Counted from the stretch's first letter, positions 1 to 7,408 are shown. The stretch is DNA of 51,523 nucleotides from Clostridiales bacterium (GCA_022785125.1 JALFRA010000033.1:1-51523); one strand, 5' to 3'. The notes: a model not told the origin generated them from the letters alone. Numbers and translations: made by a program.

Positions 1-68
1 TAGGTCGGAGGTGGAAGCGCGGTAACGCGTGCAGCTGACCGATACTAATAAGCCGAGGGCTTGACCTT
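1..68 (+). rRNA. 23S ribosomal RNA, 3' end only
   Basis: The first bases match the conserved 3' terminal part of bacterial 23S rRNA (GTGCAGCTGACCGATACTAA, then TAAGCCGAGGGCTTGACC). Only the last few dozen bases lie in the window. The 5' part is outside, so this is a window edge and not a truncation. The exact 3' end is estimated. Bases 69-154 up to the next tRNA show no recognisable feature. Confidence 0.93.
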
Positions 69-154
69 AACATGATGATTGCAGGCGCTTGCCTGATATA
101 CTGGAAACTGCATTGTTCGGTTTTGAGGGTGCTGACAAAGCGACGCGTAAATGT

Positions 155-229
155 GGCCCGTTGGTCAAGCGGTTAAGACGGCGGCCTCTCACGCCGCAAA
201 CGTGGGTTCGATTCCCGCACGGGTCACCA
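155..229 (+). tRNA. tRNA-Glu (anticodon CTC)
   Basis: A full cloverleaf can be drawn: a 7-bp acceptor stem (GGCCCGT with ACGGGTC, one G-T pair), D arm, anticodon stem GCGGC/GCCGC with loop CTCTCAC giving anticodon CTC (codon GAG), T loop TTCGATT, and an encoded CCA end. It sits between 23S and 5S rRNA and should be processed from the rRNA precursor. Confidence 0.95.
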
Positions 230-234
230 AATCT

Positions 235-310
235 GCGCCTTTAGCTCAGCTGGTAGAGCAACTGACTCTTAATCAGTGGGTCCCCGGTTCGAATCCGTGA
301 AGGCGCACCA
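235..310 (+). tRNA. tRNA-Lys (anticodon CTT)
   Basis: The acceptor stem is GCGCCTT/AAGGCGC and the D loop is AGCTCAGCTGGTAGAGC. The anticodon stem ACTGA/TCAGT has loop CTCTTAA, giving anticodon CTT (codon AAG). The CCA end is encoded. The T stem (CCCGG against CCGTG) has one C-T mismatch at the second pair, which is unusual, although the rest of the fold is standard. It starts five bases after tRNA-Glu in the same precursor. Confidence 0.94.
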
Positions 311-311
311 A

Positions 312-346
312 TCTCTATGGAGCGTCTGCGCGGCGCTCCATAGAGA
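312..346 (+). other. 13-bp inverted repeat after tRNA-Lys
   Basis: TCTCTATGGAGCG and CGCTCCATAGAGA are perfect inverted arms around a 9-base loop. No T-run follows directly (the next bases are ACCCTTAAAAATTT) and 5S rRNA lies downstream, so this is more likely a processing or spacer hairpin of the rRNA transcript than a terminator. Confidence 0.6.
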
Positions 347-418
347 ACCCTTAAAAATTTAGACTTACCTGATGAGAAAGATGGTAAGGAGAGAAAAGTT
401 CAGATGAAGTTTTCTTTG

Positions 419-445
419 CTTACTTTCTTTTTCGAAAGAAAGTAA

Positions 446-446
<1 letters not shown>
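419..446 (+). other. 12-bp hairpin with TTCG loop before 5S rRNA
   Basis: CTTACTTTCTTT pairs perfectly with AAAGAAAGTAAG around a TTCG tetraloop, and the right arm ends at the first base of the 5S terminal helix. The position suggests a structure in the 5S precursor used in maturation or in separating 5S from the tRNAs. That role is inferred from position only. Confidence 0.6.
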
Positions 447-560
<114 letters not shown>

Positions 561-566
561 ACAGGA

Positions 567-595
567 AGCGGACAGTGTAAGCTGTCCGCTTTTTG
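567..595 (+). terminator. Rho-independent terminator of the rRNA operon
   Basis: The stem AGCGGACAG/CTGTCCGCT with loop TGTAAG is followed by a T-run, directly after 5S rRNA. Confidence 0.9.
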
Positions 596-647
596 CTGTT
601 GTTGATATTTTTGTGTAAAATCCATGTCTCAGCATTTCCTATTTAGA

Positions 648-686
648 AGACGGAAGGCCCCCGCCGCTGGCGGGGGCCTTCCGTCT
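648..686 (-). terminator. GC-rich terminator hairpin after hydA
   Basis: AGACGGAAGGCCCCCGCC and its exact complement flank a 3-base loop, giving an 18-bp stem just beyond the hydA stop codon on the minus strand. The T-tract on that side is weak (TCTAAAT). It probably ends the hydrogenase transcript and also insulates it from the rRNA operon. Confidence 0.8.
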
Positions 687-695
687 GTATTCCCT

Positions 696-2450
696 TTATA
701 CTCGATAACGCTTCTGCTTGATGTAGGAGCAGTGGAGCAGGGCGTGGGCCAGAGGGCTGCCAGGCTCGCCCAGATAGCTGTGGTAGACGGTCTGGACTAC
801 CGGATTCTTGTGGCTGCGGCGATACTCCATATCCTGATCCTGTCTGTAGAGGGCGGCGGCACGCAGCGCTTTGACGTCGGTAAAATTGCGTACGTCAGCG
901 TGCTGGATGGGCTGTCCGCCACCGTTGATGCAGCCGCCGGGACAGGCCATGAATTCCACGAAGTCGTAATGCAGGGTGCCGTCCTTAATGCCATCCAGCA
1001 CCAGCTTCACGTTGTGGAGGCCGGAGGCCACACACACACGGACGGTGCGGCCGGGAAGCTCATAGCTGGCCTCCTTGACGCCCTCCATACCGCGGACCTC
1101 GTGGTACTCCAGGGGCGCCATACCGTCGCCGGTCAGTTCCTCCACCACAGTGCGGAGCGCTGCTTCCATAACACCGCCGGAGGCGCCAAAGATGGTGGCG
1201 GCACCAGTGGAGATGCCCAGCATCTCATCAAATTCGCTGTCAGGCAGGTGATCGAAGAGCATTCCGGCCTGGGTGATCATGCGGCCCAGCTCACGGGTGG
1301 TGAGAGACACGTCCACCGGCATACAGCCATTGGGCAGACGCTGCTCCTCCCGGCGGACCTCGTACTTTTTGGCGGTACAGGGCATGACAGATACCACGAA
1401 GATATCGTGGGGATCGATGCCGGCCTGCTCGGCGTAGTAGGTCTTGACCAGTGCGCCGAACATCTGTTGGGGAGAGCGGCAGGTGGATACGTTGCGGATC
1501 ATCTCAGGGGCGTGCTGCTCCATATACCGGATCCAACCGGGGGAACAGGAGGTGATGAGGGGGAGTACTCCGTCGCCCCGCAGCCGGTGGAGGAACTCGG
1601 TGCCCTCTTCCATAATGGTGAAGTCGGCAGCGGTATCCACATCGAACACCTTGTCAAAGCCCAAGCGGCGCAGGGCGGTGACCATTTTGCCCTCCACGTT
1701 GGTGCCGATGGGCAGGCCGAAGCACTCACCCAGGGTGATGCGGATGGAGGGGGCGGGACCCACCACCACGTGTTTGGAGGGATCGGCCAGGGCGGCCAAT
1801 ACCTTGCCGGTATCATCCTTTTCGGACAGCGCGCCGGTGGGGCAGGCCACGATGCACTGACCGCAGGAAACACAGTCTACTTCATTCAGATCCCGATCAA
1901 AGGCGCAGCCAATGTGGGTGGAAAAGCCTCGGTCATTGGGACCGATGACGCCCACCTCCTGGGTGGCCCGGCACACAGCGGTACAGCGGCGACAGAGAAC
2001 GCACTTGGAGTTGTCCCGTACCAAGTGGGGGGCGGAGTCTTCAATCTGAGGATACATATTGTCGCTGGCATAGCGCACCGCGTCGATACCCAGATCGCTG
2101 GCCAGCTGAAGCAGCTCACAGTGGCTGTTCCGAGCACAGGTCAGGCAATCCATGCGGTGGTTGGACAGGATCAGCTCCAGGGTGAGTTGTCGGGATTTGC
2201 GGACCCGTTCCGTGTTGGTGTATACTTCCATACCTTCGGCTACGGGGTAAACGCAGGAGGCAACCAGGCTTTTGGCGCCCTTGACCTCCACCACGCAGAT
2301 GCGGCAGGCGCCGATCTCGTTGACATCCTTCAGAAAGCACAGAGAAGGAATATTAAAGCCTGCGGAACGAGCTGCTTCCAGTACCGTGGTCCCAGCGGGA
2401 ACAGTGACGGGAATATCGTTGATGCGCAGAGATACCATCTTTTCGTCCAT
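696..2450 (-). CDS. hydA: [FeFe] hydrogenase catalytic subunit HydA
   Basis: This is the 584-residue H-cluster subunit of a cytoplasmic hydrogenase that reduces protons or oxidises H2. In order it carries an N-terminal [2Fe-2S] domain (Cys38, 49, 52, 66), a His-ligated cluster (H98, C102, C105, C111), two [4Fe-4S] clusters (Cys150-160 and 193-203), then the H-domain. The H-domain motifs are TSCSPGW at about 299, MPCTAKKYE at about 355 and ACPGGCINGGGQP at about 501, so all H-cluster cysteines are present. The start ATG is preceded by GGGAGGG at a good distance. It lies 14 bases after hydB and is last in an operon with NuoE- and NuoF-like subunits, which points to a multimeric NADH- and ferredoxin-linked (bifurcating) enzyme. 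The maturases HydE, HydF and HydG are not in the window. Confidence 0.96.
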   Translation of the reverse strand: MDEKMVSLRINDIPVTVPAGTTVLEAARSAGFNIPSLCFLKDVNEIGACRICVVEVKGAKSLVASCVYPVAEGMEVYTNTERVRKSRQLTLELILSNHRMDCLTCARNSHCELLQLASDLGIDAVRYASDNMYPQIEDSAPHLVRDNSKCVLCRRCTAVCRATQEVGVIGPNDRGFSTHIGCAFDRDLNEVDCVSCGQCIVACPTGALSEKDDTGKVLAALADPSKHVVVGPAPSIRITLGECFGLPIGTNVEGKMVTALRRLGFDKVFDVDTAADFTIMEEGTEFLHRLRGDGVLPLITSCSPGWIRYMEQHAPEMIRNVSTCRSPQQMFGALVKTYYAEQAGIDPHDIFVVSVMPCTAKKYEVRREEQRLPNGCMPVDVSLTTRELGRMITQAGMLFDHLPDSEFDEMLGISTGAATIFGASGGVMEAALRTVVEELTGDGMAPLEYHEVRGMEGVKEASYELPGRTVRVCVASGLHNVKLVLDGIKDGTLHYDFVEFMACPGGCINGGGQPIQHADVRNFTDVKALRAAALYRQDQDMEYRRSHKNPVVQTVYHSYLGEPGSPLAHALLHCSYIKQKRYRV

Positions 2451-2464
2451 GTCCGTTCCCTCCC

Positions 2465-4267
2465 TTACTGCTTGCTGATGGCGCCAAAGCGGCAGTGATC
2501 CATACAGGCGCCGCACTTGATGCACTTGGACTGGTTGATGATATGGGGGGCCCGCACCGCGCCGGAGATGGCGCCGGTGGGACAGCCCTGGGCACAGCGG
2601 GTACAGCCCTTACACTTGGCAGGATCCACCACATACTGGATCAGAGCCTTACACACGCCGGCAGGACAGCGCTTCTCGTAAATGTGGGCCTCGTACTCCT
2701 CCCGGAAGTGCTTTAGCGTGGAGAGCACCGGGTTGGGGGCGGTCTGACCCAGACCGCACAGGGCGGACTGCTTGATGTGGTTGCACAGCTCCTCGATGGT
2801 GTCCAGATCCTCCGGCTCGCCATTGCCTTCGGTGATCTTGGTGAGCAGGCCCAGCAACCGCTTGGTGCCGATCCGGCAGGGGGCGCACTTGCCGCAGGAC
2901 TCGTCCACAATGAACTCCAGATAGAACTTGGCGATGTCCACCATGCAGTTATCTTCATCCATGACGATGAGGCCGCCGGAGCCCATCATGGAGCCGATGG
3001 AGGCCAGGGACTCGTAGTCGATGGGGGTATCAATGAGAGAAGCGGGGATACAGCCCCCGGAGGGGCCGCCGGTCTGGGCGGCCTTAAATTTCTTGCCGCC
3101 GGGGACGCCGCCGCCGATGTCTTCCACCACCGTACGAAGGGTGGTACCCATGGGGACCTCCACCAGACCGGTGTTGGTGATCTTGCCGCCCAGAGCAAAG
3201 ACCTTGGTGCCCTTGCTCTTCTCGGTGCCGATGGCGGCGAAAGCCTCGGCTCCGTGGTTGAAGATCCAGGTGATGTTGGCGTAGGTCTCCACGTTGTTGA
3301 GCAGGGTGGGCCGGTCAAACAGGCCCTTGACAGCGGGGAAGGGGGGGCGGGTTTTGGGTTCGCCACGGTGACCCTCGATAGAACGCATGAGGGCAGTCTC
3401 CTCGCCGCAGACGAAGGCGCCGGCGCCCAGCCGCAGTTCCAGATCAAAGTCAAAGCCGGAATCAAAGATGTTCTTGCCCAGCAGGCCGTACTCCTTGGCC
3501 TGGGCAATGGCGGTCTCCAGCCGTTTGACGGCGATGGGGTACTCGGCCCGGACATAGATGTAGCCCTGGTGAGCGCCAACAGCGTAGCCGGCGATGGTCA
3601 TGGCTTCAATAATCGTGTGGGGGTCGCCCTCCAGCACGGAGCGGTCCATGAATGCGCCGGGGTCGCCCTCGTCGGCGTTGCAGCAGACATACTTGATGCC
3701 GTCAGGGCTGACCGCATCGTGGGTAAACTGCCACTTCAGACCGGTGGGGAAGCCGGCACCACCCCGGCCACGGAGGCCGGAGGCCAGCACGGTATCGATG
3801 ACCTGCTGAGGCGGGATCTGCTCCGTGAGGATCTTACCCAGGGCGGCATAGCCGTCCACGCCGATGTACTCGTCAATACTTTCAGGATTGATGACGCCGC
3901 AGTTGCGCAGCGCGATGCGCTGCTGATGCTTATAGAACTGGGTTTCGGTCAGAGAGGTGACAGCACCCTCTTCACCGCTGTTTTTGTTGAGCAGACGCTT
4001 GACAATACGGCCCTTGACGATATGCTCGGAGACGATCTCCTCCACGTCGTCTACGGTAACGTGGGTATAGCAGGCACCCTCGGGATAGATAGTGACGATA
4101 GGACCCAGAGCGCACAGGCCAAAACAGCCGGTGCGAACTACCTTGGCCTCCTTTTCCATGCCCTGCGCCACAAGCTGCTTTTCAAACTCCTCTATGATTT
4201 TCAGGCTGTTGGAGGAGGAGCAGCCGGTGCCGGTACAGACCAGGATGTGGGAACGGATAAAACTCAT
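2465..4267 (-). CDS. hydB: Hydrogenase NADH-binding subunit HydB (NuoF-like)
   Basis: The 600-residue protein has an N-terminal thioredoxin-like [2Fe-2S] domain (CTGTGCSSSNS...CFGLC). The NuoF core follows, with an NADH/FMN glycine-rich segment GLRGRGGAGFPTGLKW, a second motif GAGAFVCGEETALM, and the [4Fe-4S] motif SCGKCAPCRIG. The C-terminal ferredoxin domain has two CxxCxxCxxxC motifs (CKGCTRCAQGC and CIKCGACMDHC). This is the layout of HydB from NADH-dependent trimeric and tetrameric [FeFe] hydrogenases, where it exchanges electrons with NADH through FMN. The ribosome binding site GGGAGGG lies before the start. It is placed between the small 2Fe-2S gene and hydA. Confidence 0.95.
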   Translation of the reverse strand: MSFIRSHILVCTGTGCSSSNSLKIIEEFEKQLVAQGMEKEAKVVRTGCFGLCALGPIVTIYPEGACYTHVTVDDVEEIVSEHIVKGRIVKRLLNKNSGEEGAVTSLTETQFYKHQQRIALRNCGVINPESIDEYIGVDGYAALGKILTEQIPPQQVIDTVLASGLRGRGGAGFPTGLKWQFTHDAVSPDGIKYVCCNADEGDPGAFMDRSVLEGDPHTIIEAMTIAGYAVGAHQGYIYVRAEYPIAVKRLETAIAQAKEYGLLGKNIFDSGFDFDLELRLGAGAFVCGEETALMRSIEGHRGEPKTRPPFPAVKGLFDRPTLLNNVETYANITWIFNHGAEAFAAIGTEKSKGTKVFALGGKITNTGLVEVPMGTTLRTVVEDIGGGVPGGKKFKAAQTGGPSGGCIPASLIDTPIDYESLASIGSMMGSGGLIVMDEDNCMVDIAKFYLEFIVDESCGKCAPCRIGTKRLLGLLTKITEGNGEPEDLDTIEELCNHIKQSALCGLGQTAPNPVLSTLKHFREEYEAHIYEKRCPAGVCKALIQYVVDPAKCKGCTRCAQGCPTGAISGAVRAPHIINQSKCIKCGACMDHCRFGAISKQ

Positions 4268-4281
4268 CTCTTCACCCTCCC

Positions 4282-4650
4282 TTATTCGGCTGCGCCGATG
4301 GTGTAGTCTTCCACCACCCGGCCGTTGACCAGATGCTCACTGACAATGGAGGCTACCTTGTCGGGCGTCATCTTCACATAGGTGACCTTTTCCTGACCAG
4401 GCACATAGACCTCCACGATGGGCTCCAGACGGCAGACGCCGATGCAGCCGGTCTGGGATACCGTTACATTCTTCAGGTCCCGCTTATTTACTTCCTCAAG
4501 CAAAGCGTTGAGAACAGGGCGGGCGCCGGCGGCGATGCCGCAGGTGGCCATACCAACCACAACGCGGATGCGGTCGTCCCCGGCGTCCCGCAGATCGATC
4601 TGGCTGCGCATCCGATCCCGGATGGCCTGCAGTTCTGCAAGTGTTTTCAT
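4282..4650 (-). CDS. Small thioredoxin-like [2Fe-2S] ferredoxin protein of the hydrogenase operon
   Basis: This 122-residue protein has a thioredoxin-like ferredoxin fold with Cys motifs GMATCGIAAGA and SQTGCIGVCRLEP, and resembles the N-terminal domain of HydB. It starts inside the stop of the preceding gene (ATGA overlap) and ends 14 bases before hydB, so it is part of the same translation-coupled operon. It probably acts as an extra electron-transfer subunit or as an independent copy of the HydB N-terminal domain. The exact role in the complex is inferred. Confidence 0.85.
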   Translation of the reverse strand: MKTLAELQAIRDRMRSQIDLRDAGDDRIRVVVGMATCGIAAGARPVLNALLEEVNKRDLKNVTVSQTGCIGVCRLEPIVEVYVPGQEKVTYVKMTPDKVASIVSEHLVNGRVVEDYTIGAAE

Positions 4651-5204
4651 GCTTTCATCCCCTTATTTTCTCGTAACAGCATTTCTTGTTCCTGAAGATA
4701 ATCCCTGATCCAGAGGATGACCTCCGGCTCCGCCAGGGAGATATGAGGTCCCAGCTGGGCCCGCAGTTCTTCTGTGGTCAGCTGGAAACAGTTGTTATTA
4801 ATGGTGTGGATGTAGTGCAGCTCCAGCTGGGGCGTGCCCTGGAGCAGGAGGGTGATGGTACCGGCCATGTCGCCTACTGGCGGACAATCGATATGAGTGG
4901 GGCGGAAAAGAGCGTTGACGGTGGTCCCCATGCCCTCCGTGCTGTGAATGGTCAGGCTGCCGCCGGTTTGCTCCACAGCCATGCGAAGCAGCGGGATCCC
5001 CAATCCCATCTTTCTGGTGGTACGAGTGGTGGTGAAGGGATCGCTGATCTGGGCCAGCAGTTCCGGACTCATGCCCTTGCCGTTGTCCACGATGGTGAAG
5101 GTGATGGACTCAGGCGTTTCCGACACAGTGAGCTCTACCAGAGAGGCCTTGGCGGAAATGGAGTTCTGGGCAATATCCAGAATATACAGCGCAATTTCTT
5201 TCAC
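4647..5204 (-). CDS. Histidine-kinase-like ATPase (HATPase_c) of the hydrogenase operon
   Basis: The 185-residue protein has a GHKL ATPase domain: N box DIAQNSISA, G1 box DNGKGMS, and G2 region KMGLGIPLLRMAVEQTGG. There is no phosphorylatable His domain and no membrane segment, so it is not a normal sensor kinase. The start chosen is GTG, with GGAGGT eight bases upstream; an upstream ATG in the same frame has no ribosome binding site. A C-terminal extension of about 75 residues is unassigned. It is embedded between the NuoE-like and 2Fe-2S genes and overlaps the latter by 4 bases. Such ATPases recur in clostridial hydrogenase operons; a regulatory role as an RsbW-type switch kinase is inference. 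Confidence 0.82.
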   Translation of the reverse strand: MKEIALYILDIAQNSISAKASLVELTVSETPESITFTIVDNGKGMSPELLAQISDPFTTTRTTRKMGLGIPLLRMAVEQTGGSLTIHSTEGMGTTVNALFRPTHIDCPPVGDMAGTITLLLQGTPQLELHYIHTINNNCFQLTTEELRAQLGPHISLAEPEVILWIRDYLQEQEMLLRENKGMKA

Positions 5205-5270
5205 GTTCGTTACCTCCGTGGCCAGACTGACACACTGTGCGGCTCCTCCGCACACCTCCGCGCTTCTTCC

Positions 5271-5765
5271 TTACTTATACATATCCAGAATGGGACCCAC
5301 CTGGTCGGGGGTGAGACGGCCGTACACGTCGTTGTTGATCATCATCACGGGAGCCAGACCACAGGCGCCTACGCAGCGGCAGGAGTCCAGAGAGAACTTG
5401 CCGTCGGCGGTGATAGAGCCGGGGACGATGCCCAGTTTCTGTTCCACCGCGTTCAAAATAGCGGCGGCACCCTTAACATAGCAGGCGGTGCCCAGACAGA
5501 CAGAAATTTGATATTTTCCCTTGGGGTTCAGGGTGAACTGAGCATAAAAAGAGGCCACCCCGTACACTTCGGACAGAGGAATCTCCAGACCTTCCGCCAC
5601 AATGATCTGAACTTCTTCAGGCAGATAGCCGAAGATTTCCTGGGCGGCCTGGAGAACAGGCATAGTAGCGCCTGGCTGTCCCTTGTGCTCGGCGATGACC
5701 TTCCGCAGGCGTTCTTCCTGCTCCGGTGTCCCACGATAGGGGACCACAGTCTTGCAGTTTGGCAT
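5271..5765 (-). CDS. hydC: Hydrogenase NuoE-like subunit HydC
   Basis: This 164-residue thioredoxin-like [2Fe-2S] subunit is related to NuoE/HydC. The four cluster ligands are visible in CLGTACYVKG and CRCVGACGLAP. In the family it passes electrons between the FMN-bearing NuoF-like subunit and the other clusters. ATG (MPNCKTVV) was chosen because AAAGGAAGG lies upstream; an in-frame ATG 16 codons earlier would lie at the predicted transcript start and overlap the leader inverted repeat. It is the first gene of the hydrogenase operon. A short hairpin without a T-run (5236-5254) lies between it and the next gene. Confidence 0.93.
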   Translation of the reverse strand: MPNCKTVVPYRGTPEQEERLRKVIAEHKGQPGATMPVLQAAQEIFGYLPEEVQIIVAEGLEIPLSEVYGVASFYAQFTLNPKGKYQISVCLGTACYVKGAAAILNAVEQKLGIVPGSITADGKFSLDSCRCVGACGLAPVMMINNDVYGRLTPDQVGPILDMYK

Positions 5766-5783
5766 AGGTGCGTCCTTCCTTTC

Positions 5784-5805
5784 TGAAACAATTAGTTTAG
5801 TTTCA
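5784..5805 (-). promoter_or_regulatory. Inverted repeat in the hydrogenase leader (candidate operator)
   Basis: TGAAAC-N10-GTTTCA lies between the predicted transcription start and hydC. It overlaps the 10-mer AAACTAAACT (minus strand, 5794-5803), which also occurs in the leader of the second hydrogenase-linked operon at 9561-9570, in the opposite orientation and at nearly the same distance from its promoter. No Rex-type TTGTTAA...TTAACAA site was found. Binding by any regulator is inference. Confidence 0.4.
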
Positions 5806-5819
5806 CTTTTCAAAGCATT

Positions 5820-5847
5820 ATTATAGCGGAAAAAAGCTATTTGTAAA
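5820..5847 (-). promoter_or_regulatory. Promoter of the hydrogenase operon
   Basis: On the minus strand TTTACA and TATAAT are separated by 16 bases, about 55 bases upstream of hydC. This is a near-consensus housekeeping promoter. Confidence 0.75.
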
Positions 5848-5916
5848 GACTTTCCATAGTTAAAAATGCAAAACCATTGAGTTTAATTTGAAGTATTGCA
5901 CAAAAAGATGGGGGAT

Positions 5917-5986
5917 AAAAAACAGCCCTGTTGTTGCATCGGTACTTTTTCTGATGAGAAGAAAATACGGATGGGGCCAACAGGGC
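5917..5986 (-). terminator. Long-stem terminator after the PHP gene
   Basis: GCCCTGTTG (5925-5933) and CAACAGGGC (5978-5986) form the base of an extended imperfect hairpin that continues inward (CATCGGTA against TACGGATG, then a T-rich arm against an A-rich arm). On the minus strand it is followed by TGTTTTTT. It therefore ends transcription of the PHP gene before the hydrogenase promoter. The stem is unusually long for an intrinsic terminator. Confidence 0.7.
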
Positions 5987-6052
5987 AATCGTTACTTTAT
6001 GGAAAGTATAGCACATCAAACTTTGCTTGTAAAGAAAGTTGTCCAGAGCGGG

Positions 6053-6763
6053 TTAGACCCGGCAGGACAGGCGCTGGATTACGGCCTGGGGAGTACATTC
6101 CGGAAGGTCCAGCATATGTTCCGCACCCCACACCTGATCCAGATAGTGGGCATCGGAATTGGTGAGCAGCAGCAGGTCCTTCAGATCAGGCCGCTGGGGC
6201 AGCTCCGGGGGGCAGCGGTGGGACAACTCCGCGGCGGAGAAGCCCATGTCAGGGTCCCAAAGACCCAATACCCCCAGCAGGGAGAAGGAGGGGCGGTCGA
6301 TGTGGGAAGGAAAGGCGGTGCCGCCCCAGTGGGACACCAGACGAGGGACCTCATAGAGGGGAATATCGGTGCTGCCGGCCAGAAAGGCGGTTTCCTCGCC
6401 CAGAATACCATCCTCGTCGTCCATGAGCAGCTGTTTACCGAACCGGTCGGGATTATTGCGGATAGGAGGGAGGTGCCTGCCAATCTCCCGGGAGAAGTCT
6501 TCCGCCCGCTCTGGGTCAGGGAAGAGGCAGACCACATGGATCTCCTCCTGGGTACATAGCTCCATGCCGGCCAAAGCTGTGAGGCCGTGGGCCTGGGCGG
6601 CCCGGCAGAAGGAGGCGCAGTTGCCGCAGCTGTTGTGGTCGGTGAGGGCTACGATCTCCAGCCCGGCCAGAGCACACATCGCGGCCAGATTGGCGGGGGT
6701 CATCTCGTCGCTGCCGCAGGGCGACAGACAGGAGTGTAAATGTAGATCATAATAAAACTGCAC
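6053..6763 (-). CDS. PHP-domain metal-dependent phosphoesterase
   Basis: This 236-residue protein of the PHP superfamily (cytoplasmic phosphoesterases using a cluster of metal ions) has its metal-binding motifs in order: DLHLHSCLSPCG near the N terminus, LTDHN at about 40, GMEL at about 66, HIDRP at about 152, and NSDAHYL near 206. The substrate is unknown; family members hydrolyse histidinol phosphate, oligonucleotides or 3',5'-bisphosphates. The start is GTG with AAAGGGGG upstream. It is the last gene of the second hydrogenase-linked cluster, a position where PHP genes recur in Clostridia. A degraded copy of its first codons lies upstream at 6874-6972. Confidence 0.88.
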   Translation of the reverse strand: MQFYYDLHLHSCLSPCGSDEMTPANLAAMCALAGLEIVALTDHNSCGNCASFCRAAQAHGLTALAGMELCTQEEIHVVCLFPDPERAEDFSREIGRHLPPIRNNPDRFGKQLLMDDEDGILGEETAFLAGSTDIPLYEVPRLVSHWGGTAFPSHIDRPSFSLLGVLGLWDPDMGFSAAELSHRCPPELPQRPDLKDLLLLTNSDAHYLDQVWGAEHMLDLPECTPQAVIQRLSCRV

Positions 6764-6813
6764 GGAGATACCCCCTTTTGGACATAGAGAGATATACGGG
6801 TCTGTCGCCCATC

Positions 6814-6856
6814 CGCGCCGCAGGCGCGTCCAAGTGTTTTTACCGCAGGTAAAAAC
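6814..6856. repeat. Two GCA-loop hairpins in the spacer between PHP relic and PHP gene
   Basis: CGCGCC-GCA-GGCGCG (6814-6828) and GTTTTTACC-GCA-GGTAAAAAC (6836-6856) are adjacent perfect hairpins with the same GCA trinucleotide loop. They lie in a 240-base stretch without an intact gene. The chain of short-loop hairpins resembles that at 51394-51516 and may belong to a small dispersed repeat. Confidence 0.5.
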
Positions 6857-6873
6857 CTTGCCGCAGGGTGGAT

Positions 6874-6972
6874 TTATTCCGCCCGAGGAAGTGAAAAAAG
6901 GGGCCCCCGCGGGGCTGTCGCCCCGTGGGGTGATAGGCAGGAATGTAAATGAAGATCGTAATAAAATTGCAT
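6874..6972 (-). pseudogene. Remnant of a second PHP phosphoesterase gene (N-terminal codons only)
   Basis: An ATG with a GGAGAGGGGGG upstream element opens a 32-codon ORF. Its first 15 residues (MQFYYDLHLHSCLSP) are identical to the start of the PHP protein downstream; the coding DNA differs from it at 7 positions, all synonymous, plus the ATG/GTG start. Homology stops abruptly after codon 15 and the frame ends in GC-rich hairpin sequence. It sits just after the DRTGG gene, where the operon's PHP gene would be expected to begin. Confidence 0.7.
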
Positions 6973-7003
6973 AGAGAGCCCCCCCTCTCCAATCATGATG
7001 GGA

Positions 7004-7336
7004 TCAGGCCAGCAGCTGCCCCAAGCGGCAGGCGGCGGCAAAGGTATCCTGACCTGCTCCCAGCAGGTTTACCTCTTTTTCCTGGGCACGGCGGAGCAGA
7101 TCGGCATCAGGCTGGACCCCTTCCGTGAGAATTACACAGGCTACATCGGCCATCAGAGCCACAGCGGCCACGTTCTGGTTGGACATGATGGTCAGCCAGG
7201 CGCAGTCCTGACCGGCACGGCCCATGACCCAGCTGAGCAGGTCACCTACATAGCCGCCGGTCACCGAACGCTCCGGCTGAGCCAGGTGGAATACCGTCAG
7301 CTCCATGGAATGGATCAATTCCTGTACTGTCATCAT
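7004..7336 (-). CDS. DRTGG-domain protein, hydrogenase-associated (copy 2)
   Basis: The 110-residue single-domain protein has the DRTGG-like core, with SVTGGYVGDLLSWVMGRAG near the N terminus and the conserved stretch SNQNVAAVALMADVACVILTEG. DRTGG domains occur in phosphotransacetylases and CBS-domain pyrophosphatases and are thought to bind regulatory ligands; the function of free-standing copies is unknown. AGGAGG lies before two adjacent ATGs, and the first is used here. It is downstream of the HydS-like gene but separated from it by a terminator-like hairpin. It is distantly similar to the 118-residue protein that opens the cluster. Confidence 0.72.
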   Translation of the reverse strand: MMTVQELIHSMELTVFHLAQPERSVTGGYVGDLLSWVMGRAGQDCAWLTIMSNQNVAAVALMADVACVILTEGVQPDADLLRRAQEKEVNLLGAGQDTFAAACRLGQLLA

Positions 7337-7360
7337 CCTATGCCTCCTTTGGTTGGTGAA

Positions 7361-7402
7361 ACAAAAGGGCGCGTCACAGAGAAACAGTTCTGCAACGCGC
7401 CC
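7361..7402 (-). terminator. Terminator-like hairpin inside the sensory cluster
   Basis: GGGCGCGT and ACGCGCCC form the base of a hairpin, followed on the minus strand by TTTTGTTT. It lies between the HydS-like gene and the downstream DRTGG gene, so it may reduce read-through to the DRTGG-PHP part of the cluster. Confidence 0.6.
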
Positions 7403-7408
7403 AATGGC

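Noticed and set aside
1-68. Truncated 23S rRNA gene
   Set aside because: The gene is cut by the window start; nothing suggests real truncation.
624-2498. Long plus-strand open frame opposite hydA
   Set aside because: It mirrors the high-GC hydA gene on the other strand, has no ribosome binding site and low-complexity His/Gly/Ala composition; hydA on the minus strand has all family motifs.
5766-5850. Rex (redox repressor) binding site at the hydrogenase promoter
   Set aside because: No TTGTTAA-N4-TTAACAA-like palindrome is visible near the promoter. The only inverted repeat is TGAAAC-N10-GTTTCA, which does not fit Rex.
6764-7003. Insertion sequence in the PHP spacer
   Set aside because: No transposase fragment, clear terminal repeats or target duplication; the duplicated PHP start is too diverged to be a recent target-site duplication.
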